The notes below the pieces were generated by a model. That model searched no databases. It saw nothing but the letters and a program-made list of their open reading frames with translations, and was not told the origin of the DNA. Position numbers and translations under genes: made by a program. This document shows positions 45,541-55,879 of a stretch of DNA of 64,000 bases, in pieces. Within the stretch, counting starts at the first letter, position 1; the number at the start of each line of letters is the position of its first letter. Source of the DNA: Dryomyza anilis (Eukaryota; Arthropoda; Insecta; Diptera; Dryomyzidae); contig OX638133.1 of the NCBI GenBank assembly GCA_951804985.1, positions 4,360,501 to 4,424,500 of the forward strand. Reading direction: 5' to 3'.

Positions 45541-45837
45541 TGTTATGTGCATAGACGAAATATTCGGTGATATATTTGGCAAAGATTGATTAACTGTTAG
45601 AACTCATTCTCTCTCAGTTGTTGAGCATTTCGATAACCCAGAAGGTAACGTCGGAGTTTTGATTTTAGTTGGTTATGTTTTAAAGAATTCTTTTCGAAAA
45701 GTTGGGTTTTAAAAAACGGTATATTTGAAATTTTAAAATTATTTTTTAGTTTTTGTGGCATTACTAGAGCTACACGTCTTCATGGTCACCGATTTTTTAA
45801 GGAATACACATTAGAAAAGAAGCCAATTAAAAATTCC

Positions 45838-46700
45838 TACCAGTATCCAGCCAGTTTTAATAGTCACTTGTCAAGTAACTCGCAAGAAATGTCCCGCACT
45901 TTCCGATCAGAGAGTAGCAGGTAGACTCTTCGGTTTCTGGGCATTTCCTTACTAGTAACCTATGAGTTCTTGACTAGTATTACTGGCAGGTAACCACTCT
46001 TAAAATTCCTACCAGTAACCGACTAGTTTTTGACTAGTATTCACAAAATCCCAAACAGTTTTTGAAAACTTGTTTCAGAGATCTGAGCGATTTTTTTAAA
46101 AAGGGGATTTGAAGAGTATATTCCTGTCAGTATAGGAATATACTCTTCAAATCCCTTTTAAAAAAAAAATCATTCAGAACTCTGAAACAAGTTTAGACTG
46201 TTATATTATATTTAAACATCAGAGTGTTCAGATATTGGTTTTGTAATAATTCCTACCAATATCCAGCTAGTTTTACTAGTCACCTGGCAAGCAGAGCTGT
46301 AAAGGTTGGATTTCGATTACTTTTGATTGCGATTACTAAAGAATCGTAATCAAAAATTTTGATTACGATTCTATATTAATCATAATCAAAAGTAATCGTA
46401 ATCCAAGCTTAACAGCTCTGCTGTCAAGTAACTCGCAAGCGATATCACGCAGTTTCCGACCAGAGATTAGCCTGTAATAGTTCTTCGGTTTCTGGGCATT
46501 TCCCTACCAAAAATCGACGACGTTCTCGACTAGTTTTACTGGCAGTGATCTACTCTTAAAATTCCTACCAGTAACAGACCAGTTTTGGGCTTTTTTACTG
46601 CGCACAGACTAGTTTTCCTGGCAGGAATCTACTGTTCAAATCTCTACCAGTTTTTTACTAGTTTACTGGAATGTATTCTTCAAATCCCTTATTAAATTTA
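45838..46700. repeat. CTACCAGTxxCxxACTAGTTTT minisatellite
   Basis: AATTCCTACCAGT, GACTAGTTTTTGACTAGTAT, AAGTAACTCGCAAG and CTTCGGTTTCTGGGCATTTC recur. These are diverged forms of the unit at 3743-4224 (CTTCGGTTTCTGGGCGGTA). A 70-bp inverted pair around 46090-46190 (CTCTTCAAATCCC with GGGATTTGAAGAGTATATTC) adds a hairpin. Confidence 0.75.
46292..46420. mobile_element. 129-bp hAT-type MITE
   Basis: Starts CAGAGCTGTAAAGGTTGGAT and ends with the complement, AAGCTTAACAGCTCTG. Inside, GATTACTTTTGATT and AATCAAAAGTAATC pair perfectly. Flanks are CTGGCAAG (46284-46291) and CTGTCAAG (46421-46428), an 8-bp target duplication with one change. A CAG-start and 8-bp duplication are hAT hallmarks. Confidence 0.85.
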
Positions 46701-46846
46701 ATCGGTCTGATATCTGAACAAAGTTTAGACTGTTTTATTTTAAAACAATCTCAGTAATTTGTTTTGTAATAATTAAATGTAAATATTACATTAATGTAGC
46801 ACCAATATTAAACTATGTGATTTTAATGACAGTTTTGTCTGCTGGG

Positions 46847-48062
46847 TTAATTATATAAATTTTGTCTAATTATACTTCATACAATTTAGATTAGCTTTTT
46901 CCCATTCGACTGTTGTTCGATTATTCATGTCAATTATGTCTGATTTTGTAATTAATGTACAAACATTTTTTATTTGTAAATTTTATTTTTGCAAATGTAG
47001 CATTTTTTTATGTTAATTTTATGCTTTTAATTAAATGCAAAATTTGTGAAAGCAATTAGTGAAAACATGAAATATTTACAACATTTTTAATTAAATTTTA
47101 CTACGATTGATTGTAATTTATTGCTGCATTTCATTTTTATGTTGAATACACTTTTATATTTGTATAAATTGAACCCACTTTAAGTGCTACTAAAATTTCG
47201 CTTTTACAACTCGAATACTTTACCACTTTTGTAAATTATCAACATTTACGGTCAAAAATATTTAAACTCTATTCTGAGATCATTGTCCTATTGCGAACTT
47301 AAATTTTTATGGCACAGTGTAATTTCGAATTTATTAATTCCACTTAAATAGCACTTACTGCGTTCATAAATTTTATGTCGACATTGAAAACATGAAAAAC
47401 CTCGAAATATTTCTACGCAGAAAGATGAAGTAACAAGAAATAAAAAAACTTATTTCTTTTTGGGAGCTAGGTACTACATATAATAACAACAAAATTACTA
47501 CACGCTGCAAAAAAGGGCTCCCCAAACATAATTTTGCAGGCATTAATATGTATGTTTGGAATTTTTTTGTAAACATAATATATAATTGACTGATAAATCA
47601 TTTGTAAACAGGGTTGTATTGAGACTTGAACAGTGTTGTAATGAGCTCTGACTTACATTATAATATCACGGAAACATTTTAATGTTGCTCCATAAATGGT
47701 GTATGTTCTAATGGAAACATAATAATTACTACATCCAAACAAAATAAATATTTGAACCGAAACATATATATGTTCTAATTAAAACATGATTTTGAAGGAC
47801 CTGAATATAAATATGTTTCCAGTCAAACACATCAGTTGTTTCAGTTCAAAAAGTAGTATGTTTGCACAGAAACATAATTAAATATTTTTGGAAAGAAATC
47901 CTGAAAATAAAATAAAAATAAAAATTTGTTTTTTTTATTAATTTTAATTAAAAATCTTTAAACATGCACAGTGGGAATTTATAATAATTGAATTCATATA
48001 CACGTTTTTAAATGCATAAATAAATAATTCATTTAAAACTGCAAGTACAAGTGACAGCATCA
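46847..48062. other. AT-rich; GAAACATA/TATGTTTC motif cluster at 47500-47910
   Basis: 46847-47490 is featureless AT-rich DNA. From ~47500 TATGTTT and AAACATA alternate in both orientations ~12 times, probably a foldback-type element with unclear ends. No gene. Confidence 0.4.
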
Positions 48063-48320
48063 ATGAATGCACAATTGCACCAGCAGACGCTAAACCAGAA
48101 CCAGGCTCGCTTTATATTTGGTACAGTTACAGTTGATCTCAGTACAGAACATAGCGTAGGCAAGGAATCCACGGAGGCTTTTGTAAAAAAACATGCCAAA
48201 TTCTGTTTGAAAATCGAAACACTGATTTTTATTTGTGTTTTTTTTTTCACATTAGTTTCAGAAATTATATACTGCACTATATTATACTCTGTTACTATAG
48301 TACTTAACACAATTTATATA
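48063..48320 (+). other. possible small ORF (~85 codons before a MITE)
   Basis: ATG at 48063 opens MNAQLHQQTLNQNQ..., a polar part and then a hydrophobic stretch (IFICVFFFTLV) before the frame enters the element at 48321. The first 130 bases are GC-richer than the neighbourhood. There is no family match and no supporting splice sites. It may be a truncated exon or chance. Confidence 0.2.
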
Positions 48321-48693
48321 CCCAGTCTGCCATGTCTCGGAGACCTTCGATACCTCGAAGCTTTCTCGAATAACTTCGATAAAAAAGTTCGATCTCGTTG
48401 CTTTCTCGATTCTAATTTTGAAACATTTTCGTACATTCAAATTCTTTGAAAAGACGAGATATTTAAATATTTATCACATCGATATCACAATATTTTTCGC
48501 AGGAATCTCGAACTTTGTTCATTTTTTTCTTCGATATCGTTCCAATTTCGAAAAATTTCTCGTATCGGGAAAACTCCGACAAAACGTTCCGATATCTACC
48601 TACCATCTAGGTCCAATTTGACGCTCGATATCGTTACGAGAACATCTACTCGCAATGATCTCGTAACGATATCGATACGAATGGCATACTGGG
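48321..48693. mobile_element. 373-bp GATATCG-rich MITE
   Basis: The left end CCCAGTCTGCCATGTCTCGG pairs with the right end ATACGAATGGCATACTGGG. The interior is packed with TTCGAT, TCTCGA, CGATATCG and ACGATATC in both orientations. The start CCCAGTCTGCCATT recurs at 62849. Related GATATCG blocks lie at 4520, 36240 and 53690. Confidence 0.75.
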
Positions 48694-48805
48694 TATTTAT
48701 TTAATTTACAAATAACAAAATTATTACCGACGCCAACACGTTTTCACAACAAAAGACACGTACGCAGAAAATGCCGATCAACGAGTATATACAAGAATTC
48801 ATTTT

Positions 48806-49305
48806 TATACCCTACACTAAGAGTGAAAGGTTATATTCAGTTTGGTACACCGTTTGTAACACCCAGAAGGAAGCATCTCCGGTATGAAAAAGTATATATA
48901 TTCTTGATCAGCATGACCTCCTGAGTCGATTTAGCGATCCGTCTGTCTGTTGAAATCCCTACTACTTTTAAAATTGAAGAGCTAGATAAATGAAACTTAT
49001 AACTTAGATTACTAATATACCTACGCTGTATTGGTGAGATCGGTCCATTGTGACCTATGATCCGACCACTTATGTTCAAATACCTCATATAAAATGTACG
49101 TATAAAGACCAATTTTTATGTATACGTGCTTAGGTAAACTTTTTTGGTCAAATATATATTGATATCATGCTCAAATACATGATAATAATGTTTTCCGGCG
49201 AAAAGACTTGTGGTTCACAAAAAAAAAATCGAAATTCGGTACACCTACCCATTTGTAAATATGGGTATCAAATGAATGGAAATTCATCAGCGATTGAATG
49301 TTCAA
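48806..49305 (+). mobile_element. mini-me-type element, 3'-truncated
   Basis: TATACCCTACACTAAGAGTG, then CAGTTTGGTACACCG, the (TA)n TTCTTGATCAGC core and a body matching the copy at 56008 as far as AGCGATTGAATGTT. The GTCY tract is down to three units (CCGTCTGTCTG) and the last ~200 bp are missing. Confidence 0.85.
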
Positions 49306-50870
49306 TTTCGATTATAATTTAATTACACTTCATTCCTAATACATGTATGGTATTTTCGTATTACTTTTTATCTACATTCAAACATATTCAAACAAATCTT
49401 TTCTATCCCTGTATAGGATCATAGAACCAAAAATTAAAGAAAGGGCTGAAATTTTAATATAATATCCGTTCACCACAGTGTAAATACATATTTTTGTAGA
49501 CATTTATTTTATATCAACATTGAAATAATAAAAGGTTTCGATATTGGTTACGGTTTTTTAACCATACAATTAGAAAATTCGAGGGTAAGTTTTATAATAA
49601 ATATAGGTTACGTATCCAATTTTAAATGAAACAGTTTTAAAAAGTTTTTTAATTTCTGACTTCACACGAATTCAATTGTATATCCTATTTCATTAAATTA
49701 AAACTTCTGTAGATCTAACAACCCATTCCTTTTAATAACTAAATTATATTTTATTAATATTGTTTCAAAATTTCTTTCATTTTTTTATTATTTAAAATAA
49801 TTATATTTAAAATATCTTTATTATTTTCCACTTTATATCACAATTAGAATAAGCACAAAGACGATAAATGAGAAAAGTCTGGATTTCTGCTGGTTTCTTT
49901 GTAATTTCTTTTTTTTTCTTATTATAAAATACATAAAAACCAACTCAGGGGAATGCAGTAAATAGAAAATTATGTGGAAGAATCTGTTTATACTACGCTT
50001 TGCATGGCCGTTGTCTGAAAATAAATTCCAAAATAGCATTTTTAACATTGAACTAAATAATTGTTTATTTAGAGAAAAGAATGGGAACCAAAAAAAAAAG
50101 AAGAAAGTAAACCAGAAATAAAAACGAGATTATTTAATAAAAATACACAAAATGCTTTGTTTATTTAGATAGTTTAATATAGTATACTTAGTTTTACCAT
50201 TATTATTTTTTTTCTGTCACACCGTTCAACAGAAAGTTTATCAAATATTAAAATACCCGTTTCAGTTTTTTAAGATCAGTTCATATTTTATTTAATTTTA
50301 GTTGTAAAATTATCTACAGAAAACTGACGTTTTTGGCTATTTGTATAATTTCACACCTGTAACGATTTACTTGATTGTATTTAAAATAAAAATATAAGTC
50401 TAGGTATAAGTATAGGGTATATTTCATTAAAATCCATATCTCAGATACCTTCGAGCCTCGGAGATTTTTCGAACAAATTTTGATTAAAATGATTAAATTT
50501 TTGATTAAAACCAAACTTTTATTTTTATTTCAGAATGTAATAGGGCTTAAAAGTTACATTATGCTGCTAGAGTTTACCACAAAAAAATTTGAGTCGAAAA
50601 AAATAATGTCCAATGTCCGCGCATTGCAGATAAAGATAAAAATCACTTTAAATTCACATTTTTATTTTTTTACCATCTACATAAAGTTTTTTTTTGGATC
50701 GTAATTAGAGATTAAATATATTAATTTCCTCCTAAAATTTCATCAATTTTGAATAAAATCTAATGCTCGCGCATCGTCCTTGAAGTTAAAAAAAGTACAA
50801 AAAAATCGACATTTTCGTTTGTTAAACCGTTCTAAAATCGGCATGGGTGGTTATTTTGACATGTATTTTT
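49306..50870. other. AT-rich gene-less sequence
   Basis: Several 60-75-codon frames, none recognisable and all of A/T-rich composition. No tandem repeats or paired ends seen. Confidence 0.4.
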
Positions 50871-51928
50871 TATACCCTACACCTACACCCAGAAAATAAT
50901 TCCCTCAAATCCCATTAAAATTGGTCAATAGGACAATTATTGATTTAATAGTATACAAAAAATAAAACCTTTCATATAAACTCAATGGCAATGTCATGGT
51001 ATTTTCTAGTATTTAATGGTATTTTCCGATTAAAATAATAATTTATCCTATTGAATATTTTTAATAGTAAAAAACTATTTTTTATACAGTATTTTTTTCT
51101 GGGTGTATGAGGTACAGGGTATATTAACTTTGTGCACATATTGTAACGCCTCTTAGGAGGAGTGTCCGGTATGGAAAAGTATATATATTCTTGATCAGCA
51201 TCACTGATCACCCGAGTCCGTTTAGCCATGTCCGTCTGTCTGTCCGTCTTGCTGTCTTGCTGTCCGAATACAGAATAACTTGAGAAATACTGATCAGAAT
51301 GCGATGAAATTTCGTCTCAATATATTTTAGCCAAAAGTAGGAACTGAGTTTGAAAATGAGCCAAATCGGTCAACGGACACGCCCACCTCCCATACAAGTC
51401 ACTTTTATATAACTCTTTCGAAACTAATAACTCGAAAAGTATTCATGGTATAGTTATAAAATTTAAAACGTATTATTAGAATTCATCTAAAAATATGTGG
51501 TCCAAAAATGGGCGTGATACGCTCACTTTTTTTTTTCATTATTTCTCGGGTTTTCATAGTGGAAATTTGATCCGTAAATAAATTATTAAAATCAAATCTA
51601 TAAAATATTAGCCTTTCAAAATTTTAAATATACGCGTGGTCCGCCCAATTATATTTTTCAATTTTTTTTTTAGTTTTTTTATACTTTTATATACATTTTT
51701 TAATTTATGGGGATATAAGACGTAAATTTCTGATATATGAATAATATTCTGAGGGTGGGGAGGTTCAGCATAATTAAAAACTTTAAAATTAAGGTATGCA
51801 ATTAAATATCCCACATTAATATCCCCACCAAAGGTGTAGGGTATTCCATAGTCGCGCCCGACCGACTATAAAAATCCGCCCCATGTGACCGAACTTACCC
51901 ATGTGACCTAACTTTCCCAACTCGTTTT
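50871..51928 (+). mobile_element. older mini-me-type element carrying a MITE
   Basis: TATACCCTACACC, GTACAGGGTATAT, TTGTAACGCCTCTTAGGAGG, the TATATATATTCTTGATCAGC core, GAGTCCGTTTAGCCATGTCC and (GTCT)n. It ends with GGTGTAGGGTATTCCATAG, GACCGACTATA and CTTTCCCAACTCG. It differs from the 28031/48806/56008 subfamily in the body (CAACGGACACGCCCACC) and is closer to mini-me forms seen across Diptera. It is interrupted at 50886-51105. Confidence 0.8.
50886..51105. mobile_element. 220-bp CACCCAGAAAA MITE, TA target site
   Basis: CACCCAGAAAATAAT at the left pairs with ATTTTTTTCTGGGTG at the right, flanked by TA on both sides (50884-50885, 51106-51107). It sits inside the mini-me start. Tc1/mariner-type target site; no ORF. 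Confidence 0.75.
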
Positions 51929-52116
51929 ACTATTACATAAAATTGTTTGAGATCAAATTAAATAATTATAAAGGCAAACAGATACAGAATTATTTTCTGT
52001 TTTTCAGACAGCCTTAATTAATATTTTTAAAGCTTAAAAATAAGTATTGAAATTAAAATAAGAGATAAATTTTGATTACGAAAGAACTATAAACTTTAAG
52101 AACAAAGTGTAGATTA

Positions 52117-52889
52117 GACTGACAATAGATTTTCATGATTTGAAATTGAGACAATGAATGCTCTGTTGAATGAGGAAATCGATTTTCAGCGAAATCTGAA
52201 TATTGGAAATATATCCGCCGGGACCTTAATGTTCCCGTCTTGATACCCAAATCAAAAATTTCATATTTGAATTGAAATTAGGTATATCATATGTTAGAAA
52301 ATTTAATTACTGTTTCAAAAAATAAACAACGAACAAAATGGAATAAAAAATACGAAAACAGTGATTATTTTAACAGGCACTCTTAGTATTTTATCATATA
52401 TTTTGATCAGTATTTAAAAAACGATAATAGAGACATGTTAGGTATAGCAAAGTATATATATATATTTGATCCGGGTTCTATTCTGACTTTAATCACTGAT
52501 TTAATTTCGAATTTGATTGCAAATGCATTATTTAAAAAATCGCTTTACGTTGAAGAGATCATCAAGATCAATCTGTATGTGCCTGTGAAATGTATCACTG
52601 CTTCTGTATTTTTTATACAATTTTGCTGGGTGGTAGTTTGTTGAAACAGTAACTAAATTTCCTAGCAGATGACATATCCACTTTTTTTTAAGATTATTTC
52701 CCATAGAAGACGTCATTTATATTCAATTTTAAAATTGTCAATTTGGGTACCAAAACGCGAGTTCATTTCTTATATTCGGATTTCGCTGAAAATTCTCCAC
52801 ATCGATGTTGTCTTCTAATAGAGTATTTTTAGGGGTTGACCTTTTCAACAGAATTCAATAAATTTTTTCATTCAAAGCCATTGTCAGTC
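52117..52889. mobile_element. 773-bp foldback element with ~150-bp arms
   Basis: GACTGACAATAGAT at the left and its complement TTGTCAGTC at the right are flanked by TA. The arms also share TTTTCAGCGAAATCTGAATAT and GATACCCAAAT in inverted order with many mismatches, so the arms are old. No ORF longer than 70 codons. Confidence 0.7.
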
Positions 52890-53361
52890 TAATAAAGTAA
52901 ATTATCTCAACTACACTCTAAAAAAATAATCGTTAAAAATTAGCAATAAAGATTGTTGTTGAATTAACCATAAAACTTGTTAATAACTTTCCTTTAATTT
53001 GAATGATTCAAAAAATAATGTTTAGAAAAAGAAAAAATACTCTGTGATTTATTATGAAAAAAGTATACATTTTAGAAACAAAGTGTAAATTCACAAACAA
53101 TGCGCATTATCTCTGTTATGTTTCTAAATATATCAAAAAAAATAATTTATATACAAAATTTGTTGACTTTTTGGACTTTCCATATGAACCTCGACGTGCA
53201 ATTCCGTTTTTGTCCCGTTCGGAAATATAACTATTTAATTTATATCTTTTGACCTATCATATGTTTAGTCCTATTTAAATACTACTAGCACAAAAAAAAA
53301 ACAAGTAAATTCATTAATTTTCCTTTGAGATATTAAAGATTTAAACGTACGAATGTCCCGT
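52890..53361. other. AT-rich sequence; TACACTCTAAAAAA motif
   Basis: TACACTCTAAAAAAATAATC at 52912 is a typical start of a TA-inserting MITE (compare 2843), but no matching end is visible. Nothing else. Confidence 0.35.
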
Positions 53362-53665
53362 AGCCGCGGTAGCTCAGTGGTTAGTGCGTTGGACTGCGAG
53401 CCGAAAGGTCACCGGTTGAAGTCTGGACTGGGGCTAACAACATCTTTTCATAGAAAAATGTTTTCTATACCGCGCTACCTTTCGTCAGTAAATGGCAAAC
53501 CTACGAGAGTAAAACCATTGCCTATGAAAAGCTCTCACCCGCCGTTCGGATTCGGCAATAAACTGTAGGTCCCACCACTTTGAGTACAAATATAACACGC
53601 ACAGCTCAAAATGGTGAGAGAGCTCGGCCTAAGTTCTTATAGAGCTGTAGTGCCAAACTATTATT
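53362..53665 (+). mobile_element. tRNA-derived SINE, intact copy
   Basis: GCCGCGGTAGCTCAGTGG head with A box, B box GGTTGAAGTCTGG, the complete body and a GCCAAACTATTATT tail. It is flanked by a perfect 10-bp target duplication AATGTCCCGT (53352-53361 and 53666-53675). About 304 bp, the best reference copy in the window. Confidence 0.92.
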
Positions 53666-53675
53666 AATGTCCCGT

Positions 53676-53940
53676 CCGGTACCCCAGGAAACGCCCATAT
53701 GATATATAAACATTTATCACACCAAGATCGCATCATTTTTCGAAACAATCTTGAACTTATGATATTTTTTTCGATATCGATATTGAATAATTCTTCGACA
53801 AATCGATATTTGACTACCATGTATGTCTAATTCGATATCGCTACGAGTAAGTGTTAGATATCGAGTGTTTTCTTCCGCATTTTGCATCATTTAGTAACGA
53901 TATCAAATCAAATCGTAGTGGAGTCGGGTGGAGTTTTAAA
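53676..53940. repeat. GATATCG-rich block, relative of the 48321 MITE
   Basis: TTTATCACACCAAGATCGCATCATTTTTCG, GATATTTTTTTCGATATCG and TCTAATTCGATATCGCTACG parallel boxes at 48470-48640. Ends not determined. The long motif is quoted as three separate short boxes from 53712 to 53845. Confidence 0.55.
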
Positions 53941-55589
53941 ATACATCATTTCATTCCATATTTCTGTAACTGAATTATGAAGATAATAAAAGTTTCATTA
54001 ATATAAAAGTGAAAATTATGTATTTAATAAGAAGTAGCTGTTGATTGCTTTATTTTATATTAAATTATGCACATTTGTACAGCATTTTATTAGCGTCAAA
54101 TTTTCACAATTTCAATTTTATTTTACAATTTGATGTCTACCACGTGCCGCATCGTGAAAAAAAATACCCTAACAAAAAATACACAAAATAAAACAGAAAC
54201 ACAGCACACAAAAAAAAAATCAAAAAAAAAAAGCATCGTAAAAATTTTATTGCAGATTTTTGAAGGTTAATTGAATTTTACAATTTAGACGCAGTTGGTC
54301 GGAGTATCAAATTCAATGTTTTTAGTTGCAATATTTTAGATTTAGACAGTTGTATTGTGTAGCAATATTTTAGTTATTAGTGCAATTTAGTTATTAATAA
54401 ATCAAGAAAATTTAATAAACTATTTTATGTTGCAAATAAAAAAAACTTGTGCCACTTCTCATGCTACGCTGTCAACACTTATTTCGAGTGTATACATATT
54501 AAAAATTGCAAAAATATTGATGAACATTTTTCTTTTCAATTTTGTCACCAATAATATTTGAATATTTTGTATCTCACGGATACGTACACAACTACTCGGC
54601 ACGCCAATTAGCGCAAAATCACGCAATTACTTGAGCGCGACAAGAAAACAAGAACCAAAAGAAAAAAAAACGAGAAAAAAAATCTCAAACCCAAACAAAT
54701 CAGCGCGCTTAATCATTGCAAATTATCTGTGGAATGTCGACGCACTTGTTTGTGTATCTGAGAGATACGCGGCGGCCAAAGTATCGCAAGTGCTGTTGCT
54801 GTCATTTTGCTGCTGCTAGTTTTGATGATGCTTGAAAAAAAAAACACAACCTTAGCACCTCCATCCTTCCCACCCTCCACTCCAATAGATTTTGACGAGA
54901 GTGTTGCTTGCTTTGTATCTCATATCGCGTATCTTGTATCTGTCACTCCACTGACAGCTCATTGCTAACGAAGTACGAGCACTGCTCATAAATGTCTATG
55001 GTGCTTGTATATGATTTTCTTTTTTTTTTCTTAGTTGCAGTTTTATGTTTATGATTAAAAAGTTTTTGTATTTTTAAAATATTTTTTTATAATTTTTATA
55101 TTCTTGTACTACAAATCTGCTTCTTGTTCTGGAAAATGACGCGCCATCATTATTTTTAGCCAAATGCCGATGAGTATCCACCTGTTTTCTGTTTTCCTCG
55201 CCTTGTGCTCATATTTACCTATCCTCTACCCAACGCAGTGTATATCATTGGCGCTGCAAAACAAACCTCAAATGAAAAAAACCATGAGAAAATTAATTAA
55301 AATTATACCTAAATTATTTTGAGAATTGTATATTTTTTTAGTTTTTGTTTTATTTTTAGCCTAGGGTGTTATTTCATACTGAATAATGCCCAGCGAATAA
55401 ATATTTGGGAGTTATATAATATTGTGTGGTATTTTTTATAGTTTGGGCATTAAATCTTTAATAATATTTTCGGGTATTATTTTATTTTATTCAGTCTTTT
55501 TGAAATTTTTAAAGAAATACTCCAGCCAGAAATTGTTAAACCTTGATGAATTCAATGTTGAACGTAGTTCTGAATTATTGTATTTATTT
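53941..55589. other. mostly single-copy sequence
   Basis: 54580-54990 is GC-richer with GTATCTGAGAGATACGCG and repeated GTATCT/AGATAC motifs. 55120-55270 is also GC-richer. These may be regulatory islands. Frames up to 62 codons are not gene-like. Confidence 0.35.
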
Positions 55590-55760
55590 TAGGGCTGTGC
55601 GATTAATCGATTAGTCAAAATCTTGAATAATCCGTATCCTGATCAATTGATTAATCAATACATGTCTTGAATAATCGAAAATCTTGATTAATCAATTACT
55701 CAATTATTCAGAAATTAATAAATTAAACATTTTTATTAACCGATTAATCGCACAGCCCTG
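55590..55760. mobile_element. 171-bp hAT-type MITE
   Basis: TAGGGCTGTGCGATTAATCG at the left and CAGGGCTGTGCGATTAATCG read inwards from the right. Perfect 8-bp target duplication ATTTATTT (55582-55589, 55761-55768). The interior is full of GATTAATC/ATTGATTAAT palindromes. Confidence 0.9.
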
Positions 55761-55879
55761 ATTTATTTCGATGTGAAAACTGATACTTAATTTATAAAAT
55801 AACTAAAAATATTATTGATCCATTAGAAAAATTACACAGCCCTGAAGAATTCACGATTGAATTCAGATCTGAATATTGC

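Larger units (their letters stand above)
45084..46846. mobile_element. possible CCCAGCA-ended composite element
   Basis: CCCAGCAAAC at 45084 pairs with GTCTGCTGGG ending at 46846 (9 of 10). A similar CCCAGCAAAC start opens the minisatellite at 12614. The interior holds single-copy DNA (45170-45830) and an ACTAGTTTT array. With such short ends and no target duplication, chance is possible. Confidence 0.3.

Noticed and set aside
50886..51105. Treating the CACCCAGAAAA stretch as part of the mini-me
   Set aside because: It has its own inverted ends and TA flanks and is absent from the other mini-me copies.
53362..53440. tRNA gene calls at the SINE heads (also 9274, 30413, 60056, 62256)
   Set aside because: A and B boxes are present, but acceptor stems do not close and each is followed by the same SINE body.
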